Numbered from the stretch's first letter, positions 1 through 6,864 are shown. The stretch is DNA of 8,857 nucleotides from Chthoniobacterales bacterium (GCA_003244125.1 QHBL01000170.1:1-8857); one strand, 5' to 3'. Notes: generated from the sequence alone by a model not told the origin. Numbers and translations are program-made.

Positions 1-459
1 TCCGGCGGACCGCTGGCCAATTCGGCGGGCGAAATCATCGGCGTGAACACGGCCGTGATCCGGCCAGCGCAGGGGATTTGTTTCGCGATCGCGAGCAACA
101 CGGCAAAATTCGTCGCGGGCTGGCTGATCAAGGAGGGCCGCATCCGCCGTGGTTACATCGGCGTGGCTGGGCAAAACGTGCCGCTGCATCGCCGGGTCGC
201 ACGATTCTACCGTCTGGCCAGTGAGAAGGGCGTGCTCGTGATGTCAGTCGAGAAAGGCAGCCCGGCTGAACAGGCGCGCATTCGCGCGGACGACATCATC
301 GTAGCGATGAACGACGAGCCGATCACAAGCGTGCACGATTTGCACAAACGACTCGTGGCCGAACGCATCGGCGCGCCGTGCAAGCTCGCGGTGATTCGCC
401 GCGCCGAGCAGCTAACGATCTACGTCACGCCGGTCGAGCTGCCGCGCTTGCGAGGCTAA
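1..459 (+). CDS. HtrA/DegP-type trypsin-like serine protease with C-terminal PDZ domain (5' end missing)
   Basis: The reading frame is open from base 1, so this is the C-terminal 152 residues of a longer protein. The first visible codons read SGGPL, the family's catalytic-serine motif (G-N-S-G-G-P), so the window begins at the likely nucleophile codon. The Asp and His of the triad and any signal peptide lie outside. After the short strand region IIGVNTA comes a single PDZ domain, roughly visible residues 51-146, opening with GYIGV and containing GVLVMSVEKGSPAEQARI and then DDIIVAMNDEPI. Members act in the cell envelope as protein quality-control proteases, with PDZ domains binding exposed C-termini or regulating activity. 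There is no second PDZ, as in DegS- or HtrA1-like proteins. An internal GTG at 43 could be miscalled as a start, but the catalytic motif upstream in the same frame shows the gene continues leftward. It ends 24 bases before purD. The family is clear; the exact orthologue is not. Confidence 0.88.
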   Translation, partial: SGGPLANSAGEIIGVNTAVIRPAQGICFAIASNTAKFVAGWLIKEGRIRRGYIGVAGQNVPLHRRVARFYRLASEKGVLVMSVEKGSPAEQARIRADDIIVAMNDEPITSVHDLHKRLVAERIGAPCKLAVIRRAEQLTIYVTPVELPRLRG

Positions 460-483
460 GGATGCTGCGGCACTCTCGCCGCG

Positions 484-1755
484 GTGAAAATTCTCGTCAT
501 TGGCGCCGGCGGCCGCGAGCACGCGCTGGTGTGGAAGCTGGCGCAATCGCCGGACGTTGAGCGACTTTTCTGCGCGCCGGGAAACGCCGGAACGGAAGAG
601 CTCGCCGAGAACGTGCCGATCGCCGCCAGGGAATTGCCCGAGCTGGCGCGCTTCGCCAAAGAGAATCGCATCGATCTCACGGTTGTCGGTCCCGACGATT
701 CGTTGGCGGCGGGGATCGTCGATCTCTTCGAAGCGGAAGGGTTGCGCATTTTCGGCCCGAGAAAAAAAGCGGCGCAGCTGGAAGCGTCGAAGATTTTTGC
801 CAAAGAGCTGATGCAGGCGGAGAAGATTCCGACGGCCGCGGCGCGCACGTTTTCATCAGCGGCCGATGCGCTGGAGTATTGCGACAGCGTCGAATTGCCG
901 GTGGTGGTGAAGGCCGACGGGCTCGCCCTTGGCAAAGGCGTCATCATGGCGGATGAACGAACGGCGGCGAAAGAGGCGGTGCGCTCCATGATGGAGGAAG
1001 GCAATTTTGGGGAAGCGGGCCGGCGGGCGGTGATCGAGGAATGTTTGCGCGGGAGCGAATGCTCGGTGCACGCGCTGGTGAGCGGGACTGAATTCCGCAT
1101 GCTCGCGACCGCGCGCGATCACAAGCGCGCCTTCGATGGCGACCTTGGGCCCAACACTGGCGGCATGGGCGCGCTCAGCCCGGCCGACAACTGGAGTGCC
1201 GCGTCGGAAAAGGAATTTCGCCACGCCATCATGCGACCGTTGCTCGATGGGCTAACGAGCCGCAGCACAGTTTTCCGCGGCCTGCTCTTCCCGGGCCTGA
1301 TGGTCACCCGCGATGGCTTGCGCGTGCTCGAGTTCAACTGCCGCTTCGGCGACCCGGAAACGCAAGCCATTCTGCCGCGCATGAAATCGGACCTGCTGCC
1401 CGCGCTGCTCGCGACGGTCGAAGGTGGGCTGCTGAATGTCGCCATCGAATTTGACCAACGGATCGCGGTCACCGTCATCATCGCCTCCGCCGGTTATCCA
1501 GGAAAATACGAGAGCGGCAAACCGATCAGCGGCCTCGCGCGCGCGGCGAAGTTGCCCGACGTCTTCGTCTTTCACGCCGGCACCAAACGCCGCGGCGGCG
1601 AGATCGTGTCCGCCGGCGGCCGCGTCCTCGCTGTCACCGCGCTGGGAGACTCCATCGCCCAGGCGCGCGAACGCGCCTACGCCGCCGTGGCCGGGATTGA
1701 TTTCGATGGTTGCCGGTTTCGCCGCGATATTGCTCTCGCCACGGCGAGCGAATAA
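484..1755 (+). CDS. purD: Phosphoribosylamine-glycine ligase (GAR synthetase)
   Basis: This cytosolic ATP-grasp enzyme joins glycine to 5-phosphoribosylamine using ATP, the second step of de novo purine synthesis. At 423 residues it is the normal family length. Visible in order are the N-terminal nucleotide-fold motif GAGGREHAL (residues 7-15), VVGPDDSLAAGI (67-78), the ATP-grasp segment VVVKADGLALGKGV (140-153), the signature LGPNTGGMGALSPA (221-234), the metal/ATP-binding EFNCRFGDPETQ (283-294), and C-terminal SAGYPGKYESG and FHAGT. All key blocks are intact. The start is GTG at 484, because the conserved glycine-rich strand begins immediately (V-K-I-L-V-I-G). No good Shine-Dalgarno site precedes it. 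It follows the HtrA-like gene by 24 bases and the next gene begins 10 bases after its stop, or overlaps it if an upstream ATG at 1706 is used. No other pur gene is in the window. Confidence 0.97.
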   Translation: MKILVIGAGGREHALVWKLAQSPDVERLFCAPGNAGTEELAENVPIAARELPELARFAKENRIDLTVVGPDDSLAAGIVDLFEAEGLRIFGPRKKAAQLEASKIFAKELMQAEKIPTAAARTFSSAADALEYCDSVELPVVVKADGLALGKGVIMADERTAAKEAVRSMMEEGNFGEAGRRAVIEECLRGSECSVHALVSGTEFRMLATARDHKRAFDGDLGPNTGGMGALSPADNWSAASEKEFRHAIMRPLLDGLTSRSTVFRGLLFPGLMVTRDGLRVLEFNCRFGDPETQAILPRMKSDLLPALLATVEGGLLNVAIEFDQRIAVTVIIASAGYPGKYESGKPISGLARAAKLPDVFVFHAGTKRRGGEIVSAGGRVLAVTALGDSIAQARERAYAAVAGIDFDGCRFRRDIALATASE

Positions 1756-1765
1756 GATCAGCGCT

Positions 1766-2806
1766 TTGACCTTCTTCAGAACCATCTCGTTCGCGGCTCT
1801 TGTCTGCTCCGCGTCATTTCTCGCGGCGCAATCACCGACCCCCTCACCCGGCGAGCCCCAGTCCCTGGTCGATTCGCTCGCGCCGGGCGAGATCGATGAA
1901 GCGGTGCGCGCGCTAAAATCAAATTTCATCGATCCCACTGCGCTGAAGGACCAGGAGATCACGAGCGCGACTTTGCAGGGGCTGCTCGCGCGTTTGCGCG
2001 GCGGCGCCGTGCTGCTCCCGGGAAAAGCTAACGCGGAAACGCCAGCGCCGTTTTACGGCGATCTGCTGGCGAACCGCATCGGCTACGCGCGGCTCGGCTC
2101 GTTCACGAAAGAAAATCTGGCGGAGCTGGACAAAGCGCTGGCGAATTTCTCCGCCAAAAAAGCTGACGCGGTCGTTATCGACCTGCGCGCATCCACTGTG
2201 AGCGGCGAGTTCGACGTTGCCTCCGAGATTGCAAAACGCTTCGTCCCAAAAGGCAAGACGATGTGGACGCTGCACAAAGTCTCGGCGCGCCAGGATCAGC
2301 CTTTCACCAATGAGCGCGATCCGGTTTTCAGCGGAATCACCATTGGCCTGATCGATGGCGACACCTCCGGTGCGGCGGAAGCGGTGGGCGCGGCGTTGAA
2401 GGTGAAGCCGCAGTCGTTGCTCATCGGGCAACCAAGCGCGGGGCGCGCGGTCGAATATTCGGATTTTCCTTTGGCCAGCGGCAAGATTCTGCGCGTGGCG
2501 GTGGGCGAAGTGATGGGGCCCGATGGCCAATCGCTCTTCCCCGGCGGAGTGAAACCTGATCTCCCGGTCGAGATGGCGCCCGGGCAGAAGCGGCAGATTT
2601 TCGTCGCGAGCATTCAGCGCGGCATGTCGCCCTTCGTTTTCGAGGCGGAACGGCCGCACTTTAACGAAGCGGCGCTGATTTCCGGAAGCAACCCGGAGCT
2701 GGATTCGCGTCCGCCCCGGCGCGGCGCGGAAGAAGCTCCGCACGATGCTGTCTTGCAGCGCGCGGTCGACGTAATCACGTCCCTGGCGGTTTTTGGGAAA
2801 CACTGA
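1766..2806 (+). CDS. Exported S41 (C-terminal processing protease)-like protein, PDZ-less and probably catalytically inactive
   Basis: With the TTG at 1766 as start, the 346-residue product begins with an export signal: Arg5, a hydrophobic run at about 7-21, and a possible signal peptidase site near LAA-Q (19-22). A Pro-rich spacer follows. Residues 42-85 resemble the N-terminal helical region of CtpA/Tsp proteases (NFIDP...LQGLLARLRGG). The S41 core then begins at about 104 (RIGYARLGSFT, VVIDLR, LLIGQP, then GPDGQSLFPGGVKPDLPV). The usual PDZ domain between these parts is missing; only about 20 residues link them. By motif alignment with E. coli Tsp, the catalytic Ser falls on Gly202 (DTSGAAE, next to Ser201) and the catalytic Lys on Arg227 (PSAGRAV). 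I infer a non-proteolytic periplasmic role; this rests on a hand alignment. An alternative ATG at 1706 would overlap purD by 50 bases and lengthen the n-region. One base separates it from rnc. Confidence 0.75.
   Translation: MTFFRTISFAALVCSASFLAAQSPTPSPGEPQSLVDSLAPGEIDEAVRALKSNFIDPTALKDQEITSATLQGLLARLRGGAVLLPGKANAETPAPFYGDLLANRIGYARLGSFTKENLAELDKALANFSAKKADAVVIDLRASTVSGEFDVASEIAKRFVPKGKTMWTLHKVSARQDQPFTNERDPVFSGITIGLIDGDTSGAAEAVGAALKVKPQSLLIGQPSAGRAVEYSDFPLASGKILRVAVGEVMGPDGQSLFPGGVKPDLPVEMAPGQKRQIFVASIQRGMSPFVFEAERPHFNEAALISGSNPELDSRPPRRGAEEAPHDAVLQRAVDVITSLAVFGKH
2795..2800 (+). promoter_or_regulatory. Ribosome binding site for rnc
   Basis: A GGGAAA purine run ends 7 bases before the ATG at 2808 and lies inside the last codons of the preceding gene. 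It favours ATG 2808 over the in-frame TTG at 2793. This is one of few plausible Shine-Dalgarno sites in the window. Confidence 0.4.
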
Positions 2807-2807
2807 G

Positions 2808-3518
2808 ATGCAATCGCTTGAGGAACGGCTCGGTTACACTTTCCGCGAGGCCGCCTTGCTGGAGCAGGCGTTGACGCATCCGAGTGTGGCGCACGAAAAG
2901 CAGCGTTATCACATCGATAATCAGCGGCTGGAATTCCTCGGCGACGCCGTTCTCCAGCTCGTCATCACGGAATATCTCTACGCCAAGTTCCCCAAGGAAC
3001 CGGAAGGGCCGCTGACGAAACTGCGCGCGCGACTCGTCTCGCGCGATGCGCTCAAAGCCCAGGCGCAGGCGCTCAATCTCGGGCAGCATTTGATTATGGG
3101 CCGAGGCGAAGAAGCCAGTGGTGGACGCACTCGCAGTTCGTCCCTGGCCGATGCCTTCGAAGCGCTGATCGGCGCGATTTATCTCGACAGCGATTTCGGG
3201 CGGACGCGCGAGTTCGTTTTGCGCGAAATGAAGACGACGCTGGCGGACGTGATGGAGGAACCGGTGGATGTGAATCCCAAAGGCCAGCTCCAGGAACTGC
3301 TCCAGGGTATCTCGATGCGGGGGCCGGTTTACGATCTGATCTCCGCCACCGGCCCGGAGCACGCGAAAACGTTCGTGGTGGAGGCGCACTGGGAGGGGCA
3401 GACGCTCGGCCGCGGCACCGGGCAAAGTAAACAAGCGGCCGAGATCGCCGCTGCGTTGGATGCGCTGGAGCGGAAGCGGTGGGAGAAGGGAAGTGGGGAA
3501 GTGACTCGTGAATGGTGA
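2808..3518 (+). CDS. rnc: Ribonuclease III
   Basis: This enzyme cleaves double-stranded RNA in the cytosol, processing rRNA precursors and structured mRNAs. The product has 236 residues, typical for bacterial RNase III. The catalytic domain holds the signature QRLEFLGDAVL (39-49) with metal-binding Glu42 and Asp46, and the second acidic pair Asp115 and Glu118 in LADAFEALIGAIYLD. All four expected active-site acids are present. The C-terminal double-stranded-RNA-binding domain starts at about 150 (NPKGQLQELLQ) and ends with the helix carrying QSKQAAEIAAALDAL. The ATG at 2808 was chosen because the family begins just upstream of LEERLGYTF, the codon has a purine-rich site, and it sits one base after the upstream stop. 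That spacing implies translational coupling to the S41-like gene. It converges with the minus-strand thiD across 88 bases. Confidence 0.97.
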   Translation: MQSLEERLGYTFREAALLEQALTHPSVAHEKQRYHIDNQRLEFLGDAVLQLVITEYLYAKFPKEPEGPLTKLRARLVSRDALKAQAQALNLGQHLIMGRGEEASGGRTRSSSLADAFEALIGAIYLDSDFGRTREFVLREMKTTLADVMEEPVDVNPKGQLQELLQGISMRGPVYDLISATGPEHAKTFVVEAHWEGQTLGRGTGQSKQAAEIAAALDALERKRWEKGSGEVTREW

Positions 3519-3577
3519 TCAAGTGATCGGTGAGCGGTCGGCGTGAACGTGTCGAGCGTGCTCCGAATGCGTTGTAG

Positions 3578-3600
3578 CTGCCGTCCGTCCTCGGCGGCAG
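3578..3600. repeat. Short inverted repeat between convergent rnc and thiD
   Basis: CTGCCG (3578-3583) and CGGCAG (3595-3600) form a perfect 6-bp stem around an 11-base GC-rich loop, midway in the 88-base gap between two convergent genes. No T-run follows on either strand, so it is not a classical intrinsic terminator. It may be a weak termination or mRNA 3'-end structure, or one copy of a dispersed palindromic repeat. No second copy is in this window. Confidence 0.3.
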
Positions 3601-3606
3601 GCGCCG

Positions 3607-4413
3607 TCACACGTTCAGCGCCGCGATTTTTCTCCCACCTTTTTTCCAAACGTGATGTCCACCAATCGCCGCGGTGACGAATCGCTTCGCCCGCGTGATC
3701 GCCCGCGTTAGCTCCGCGCCTTTCGCCAGCTCAGCCGTGATCGCCGCCGAATAGGTGCAGCCGGTCCCGTGCGTCTTCACCTTCGGCACGAACGCGGAGG
3801 AAAACTCGCGTGTTCTGGTTCCATCGCTCAGGACATCCACGGCGCGGGCGCCGCGCAAATGTCCTCCTTTCAATAACACCGGCGCGCCATACTTCCTTGC
3901 CAGCGCCGTCGCCGCGCCGCGCATCGCTCTCAAGTCGCGAATCTCATCACCAAGCAACCGCGCCGCTTCATTGAGGTTCGGCGTGAGCAAACTCGCCAGC
4001 GGAAACAATTACCGCTCGTAAATCGCGTCCGCGTCCGGCGTGAGCAGCGCGTCCCCGGAGGTCGCGATCATCACCGGATCAACCACCAGCTTTCGCCGCT
4101 TCACCCTACGCAGCGCGCGCGCTACGACGGCCACGATCTGAGCATTGCAAAGAAGCCCCGTCTTAATCGCCGTCACCGGAAAGTTCGCCAGGAGCAACTC
4201 AATCTGCTCGCGCACGATCGCGGGACCGGCAGCTTGAATCCGCGAAACCTTGCCCGGCGTTTCGGCGACAATGCACGTGACCGCGTTAACTCCGTAAACT
4301 CCGCGAGCGGCAAACGTCTTCAGGTCCGCCTGGATGCCCGCGCCACTGCTGCTGTCGCTGCCCGCGATGGTGAGCGCGACCGGAGATGATTGCCGCTGTA
4401 GCGCTTTAACGCT
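3607..4413 (-). pseudogene. thiD: Hydroxymethylpyrimidine (phosphate) kinase gene, interrupted by an in-frame stop and lacking a start codon
   Basis: ThiD phosphorylates hydroxymethylpyrimidine and its phosphate for thiamine synthesis. Translating the minus strand from 4413 gives a near full-length ThiD: VALTIAGSDSSSGAGIQADL near the N-terminus (from 4380), VVDPVMIATSGDALL, LLTPNLNEAA, LLKGGHL, and the anion-hole/catalytic GTGCTYSAAI. Counting from 4380 it spans about 257 codons, the usual family size. Two lesions are visible. A TAA at 4011-4009 interrupts the protein between AIYER and LFPLASLLTPNL with no frame change, so one codon (for example GAA) has become a stop. Between the upstream in-frame TGA (4416-4414) and the first conserved residues there is no ATG, GTG or TTG; the first is a GTG at 4215, too far in. 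A TTG follows the TAA directly, so two fragments might be made, but neither would be a whole kinase. Sequencing error is the main alternative to real decay. The ferredoxin gene lies just upstream. Confidence 0.85.
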
Positions 4414-4420
4414 TCAACCC

Positions 4421-4654
4421 TCACCCGCCGTCGCTGCCGATGGCCTCGACTGGGCAACCTTCCTTCGCCTCATTGCAGAGCGCCTCTTCCTCCGGCGACT
4501 CAGGTTGTTTGTAAACGAAGGAATGGCCACCGTCGTCATTGCGTTTGAAATTCGCCGGCGCCGTTTCGCGGCAAAGATCGCAGTCGATGCATTGGTCATC
4601 GACGTAGAATATTCCGTCGATGTTCTCCGGATATTTGTTTGCTGCGTCGGCCAT
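4421..4654 (-). CDS. Small single-[4Fe-4S]-cluster ferredoxin
   Basis: This 77-residue acidic protein is a likely cytosolic electron carrier. Cys22, Cys25 and Cys28 in CIDCDLC, plus Cys67 in GCPVEAI, supply the four ligands for one [4Fe-4S] cluster, as in Thermotoga-type monocluster ferredoxins. Between them lies an insert of nearly 40 residues (DGGHSFVYKQPESPEEEAL). A fifth cysteine, Cys60, sits where the Thermotoga protein has one half of a disulfide, but the partner position here is Ala32, so that bridge cannot form. The ATG at 4654 gives the normal family length. The frame stays open up to an ATG at 4831, but the added residues are basic, unlike ferredoxin, and overlap the divergent gene. 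The stop lies a few bases before the damaged thiD frame, so the two were probably co-transcribed. The redox partner cannot be told from the neighbourhood. Confidence 0.9.
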   Translation of the reverse strand: MADAANKYPENIDGIFYVDDQCIDCDLCRETAPANFKRNDDGGHSFVYKQPESPEEEALCNEAKEGCPVEAIGSDGG

Positions 4655-4766
4655 TTTCGTGCGCGTGAAAACGTCGTGGAAGGTAAGATGAAACCCATGG
4701 CGCGCAATGGCTTTTTGCGCCTTGTGCCGCGACCGTGCACCCTGCTCAGCACGAAGAGAATGTGAC
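4655..4766. promoter_or_regulatory. Divergent intergenic region, presumed promoters for ferredoxin and the TSUP cassette
   Basis: These 112 bases separate the ferredoxin gene (leftward) from the small membrane protein gene (rightward), so promoters for both directions should lie here or overlap the gene starts. I see no convincing -35/-10 pair, operator palindrome or riboswitch fold. The role is inferred from gene orientation only. Confidence 0.4.
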
Positions 4767-5024
4767 ATGCCGGCGGCCCGCAAGAACCAAATGCAACGCA
4801 CCTTGCGCGCCTTCGCGCTCGAGCTTGTCATCTACGCCGCGCTCGTCACCGGCTACTTTTTCGCGGTGCTGCATTTTCTCGGCGGCTGGCTGGTGGACCT
4901 CGAGACGCAGCACATCCGCGTGTACGCCATTGTCGCCATTCTCCTCATCATCGGGCAGGCCGTCGTGCTCGAAGCCGTCACCAGCGGATTAATGCGCCTC
5001 CTGCGCGGCGGTCGCTCTCAATAA
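4767..5024 (+). CDS. Small two-helix inner membrane protein of unknown function
   Basis: I do not recognise this 85-residue protein. It has a basic start (MPAARKNQMQRTLR), a hydrophobic segment at about 15-38 rich in Tyr, Phe and Leu, a short polar and acidic turn (LVDLETQH, 42-49), a second hydrophobic segment at about 52-74 (VYAIVAILLIIGQAVVL), and a basic tail ending RLLRGGRSQ. The charges predict a hairpin with both ends in the cytoplasm. The ATG at 4767 is chosen because it opens the basic leader; an in-frame ATG at 4707 would add a Cys- and Arg-rich stretch unlikely to be native. Two bases separate it from the TSUP permease gene, so the two are almost certainly co-translated and may work together, for example as an accessory subunit. 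That link is inference. Confidence 0.75.
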   Translation: MPAARKNQMQRTLRAFALELVIYAALVTGYFFAVLHFLGGWLVDLETQHIRVYAIVAILLIIGQAVVLEAVTSGLMRLLRGGRSQ

Positions 5025-5026
5025 CG

Positions 5027-5944
5027 ATGTTCTTTCCGATCTCCCACTCCCACATCAGCCCGATCTATCTGGTCATAATCGGTTTTGTGATCGGTGCGCT
5101 CGGCGGATTTTTTGGCGTCGGTGGGAGTTTCCTCACTGGTCCGGCATTGCGCGCGGTCGGGCTGGACTGGAACTTCGCTGTTGGCACCGATCTGCCAAAT
5201 ATTGTGGGCAAATCCGTGGTCGCGGCGAAACATCACCGCGCGCTTGGCAACGTTGATCTGCGGCTCGGTTTGATCATGGCAGTCGCCACCATGGTTGGCG
5301 CGGAAGCCGGCGCACAAATGATCGAGATGCTCAAACGCCATGGCAACGTCAACTCGGTCCTAAGCGTTGTCTCCATCATCGTTTACATCAGCATTTCCGC
5401 CTTCATGATCTGGGAAAGCTGGAAAACGCTGGCTGCGGCGCGCAAACGAAACCGAAACGGAAAGTCGGCGCCGAGCAAGGGAGACGAGTCCGCCTTCATG
5501 CACGTCACCCGCGCCATCCATCGCTGGCGCGTTCCGCCGATGATTCATCTGCCCGAGTCCGGCGTCACCATTTCGCTCTGGCTCATCTTTCTCGTCGCCT
5601 TCATCGGCGGACTTTTCAGCGGATTCCTCGGCGGCGGCGCTGGCTACATCCGCATGCCATCGATGGTTTACGTTTTGGGAATTCCCACGCACCTCGCTGT
5701 CGGCACCGACCTGTTCGAGATCATCATCTCGGCCAGCTACGGCACCTTCAGCCACGCCATTAAAGGCAACGTCGACATTCTCATCGCCCTCGTCATGAAC
5801 ACCGGCGCCGCCGTCGGCGCGCAGCTCGGCGCCATCTCCACCCAGTATTTCGCCGGCCCGAAAATCCGGCTCGCATTTGTCCCGCTCCCGCTCATCGGCG
5901 CGGCCATCGTCATTTACACGCTTTTCACTGGTCACAAGCTATGA
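5027..5944 (+). CDS. TauE/SafE (TSUP) family membrane permease
   Basis: This 305-residue polytopic membrane protein belongs to the family of probable anion exporters or importers of sulfite, sulfonates and related small organic acids. The two-repeat architecture is plain: GALGGFFGVGGSFLTGPAL (23-41), AVGTDL (51-56) and GNVD (74-77) in the first half are echoed by GLFSGFLGGGAGYIRMP (195-211), AVGTDL (224-229) and GNVD (247-250) in the second. The halves are joined by a basic, probably cytoplasmic loop at about 133-172. Roughly eight hydrophobic segments can be seen. The substrate cannot be predicted; no sulfur-metabolism gene is nearby. It begins 2 bases after the small membrane protein and its stop overlaps the start of the universal stress protein gene (ATGA), indicating coupled translation of all three. 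Confidence 0.92.
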   Translation: MFFPISHSHISPIYLVIIGFVIGALGGFFGVGGSFLTGPALRAVGLDWNFAVGTDLPNIVGKSVVAAKHHRALGNVDLRLGLIMAVATMVGAEAGAQMIEMLKRHGNVNSVLSVVSIIVYISISAFMIWESWKTLAAARKRNRNGKSAPSKGDESAFMHVTRAIHRWRVPPMIHLPESGVTISLWLIFLVAFIGGLFSGFLGGGAGYIRMPSMVYVLGIPTHLAVGTDLFEIIISASYGTFSHAIKGNVDILIALVMNTGAAVGAQLGAISTQYFAGPKIRLAFVPLPLIGAAIVIYTLFTGHKL

Positions 5945-6840
5945 AGCTCCTCATTTGCAGCGACGGCACGAGCGCTTCGGATAACGCCACCAATCTGGCC
6001 GCGCTCATCAGTAAACCGGCCCGCGCGCAGCTGACACTCCTCGGCATCGCGGAAAACGTCGAAGATGAAGAGCCGTTGCGGCAGACGCTGGAAAAGCAGG
6101 CGCAGTTGTTGCGACAAACTGGGGGCGCCGAGCCGCGGATTTTCGCCCGCGCGGGTGACCCGGTCACGCAAATCCTGGCTGAATCGTCGGTCAACAAATA
6201 CGACCTCGTCATCGTCGGCGCGCGGCTGAAACGGATGAGCGGCCCGTTCTGGCACTCGCAGCGCACTTACGAAGTGATCAAATCGATCGAGCCGCCGGTG
6301 TTGGTCGCCATCGGCAATTGCACCCGGCTCGCGCGCGTTCTCCTTTGCTCGGGCGGCAAACGCTACATCGATGCCGGAGTGCGCCTGACCGGCGCCATCG
6401 CCGCGGCCGTGGGCGCGCGCGTCACGCTCCTCCACGTCATGGCCGAGCCGCCCGCGATGTATGCCGATCTCGTGCAGATGGAGGAAGACGTCGGTTCGCT
6501 CCTCGCTTCGGATTCCGAGCTGGGACAAAACCTGAAAGCGGAAAAGCAAGTGCTCGAGAAACTCGGCGTCACGACCGAGGTGCGGGTCCGTCACGGCCTC
6601 GTCATCGACCAAGTTTTCGAGGAAGTGAACGAGGGCGATTATGACATGATCGTCTCCGGCTCCTCCCGCGCGCGCGGTCCGCTGCGGCATTACATCATGG
6701 GCGATCTCACCCGCAGCATTCTCAACCGCGCGCCCTGCCCTGTCCTCGTCGCCCGCAGCAGCGTGACAGGTTTCTCGAGCAATTTCTTCGCGACTTTGAG
6801 GGAGCGCCTCTTCCCGCGCGCCGCGACGCGCCAGTTGTAG
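5941..6840 (+). CDS. Tandem-domain universal stress protein (UspA family)
   Basis: The 299-residue cytosolic protein carries two Usp domains. Domain 1 (about 1-125) starts MKLLICSDGT, with the usual early Asp at position 8, and ends YDLVIVGARLKRMSGPF...PPVLVA. Domain 2 (about 131-272) starts ARVLLCSGG and ends YDMIVSGSSRARGPLRHYIMG followed by APCPVLVA. Domain 2 resembles the ATP-binding pattern G-x2-G-x9-G-[S/T], but the second Gly is Arg243 and the last Gly is shifted by one with Asp after it. Domain 1 is more degenerate, so nucleotide binding is uncertain. A basic tail (about 273-299) follows. Its ATG overlaps the permease stop by four bases (ATGA), so the two products are likely made together. 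A regulatory or sensing role for the permease is a reasonable inference, not shown. Confidence 0.92.
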   Translation: MKLLICSDGTSASDNATNLAALISKPARAQLTLLGIAENVEDEEPLRQTLEKQAQLLRQTGGAEPRIFARAGDPVTQILAESSVNKYDLVIVGARLKRMSGPFWHSQRTYEVIKSIEPPVLVAIGNCTRLARVLLCSGGKRYIDAGVRLTGAIAAAVGARVTLLHVMAEPPAMYADLVQMEEDVGSLLASDSELGQNLKAEKQVLEKLGVTTEVRVRHGLVIDQVFEEVNEGDYDMIVSGSSRARGPLRHYIMGDLTRSILNRAPCPVLVARSSVTGFSSNFFATLRERLFPRAATRQL

Positions 6841-6864
6841 GCGCTTCCCTGCCAGGGCCGAGCC

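Noticed and set aside
456..1100. Long minus-strand open frame opposite purD
   Set aside because: The plus strand is unmistakable purD; the minus frame is compositionally a shadow with no recognisable domain.
1436..1765. Long N-terminal extension of the S41-like frame inside purD
   Set aside because: It is Ser/Pro/Arg-rich out-of-frame purD sequence; the signal peptide after 1766 marks a better start, with ATG 1706 as the only reasonable alternative.
1919..2803. 294-codon minus-strand frame opposite the S41-like gene
   Set aside because: Arg/His/Gln-rich shadow typical of GC-rich antisense frames; the plus strand has a signal peptide and S41 motifs.
3755..4021. Plus-strand 88-codon frame opposite thiD
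   Set aside because: The minus strand carries the conserved ThiD motifs; the plus frame is a shadow.
3607..4215. Frameshift or two separate small genes as explanation for split thiD
   Set aside because: Both parts are in the same frame with just one TAA codon between them, so it is a nonsense change, not a frameshift or two genes.
4655..4720. Possible sigma70-like TTGCGC / TTACCT pair on the minus strand
   Set aside because: The spacer is only about 15 bases and the -10 match is poor; not supportable.
4334..4765. Plus-strand frame of 143 codons opposite the ferredoxin gene
   Set aside because: The minus strand encodes a ferredoxin with all cluster cysteines; the plus frame shows no domain.
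4655..4831. Longer N-terminus for the ferredoxin, from ATG 4831 or 4768
   Set aside because: The added residues are basic and unlike the family, and overlap the divergent gene; ATG 4654 gives the normal size.
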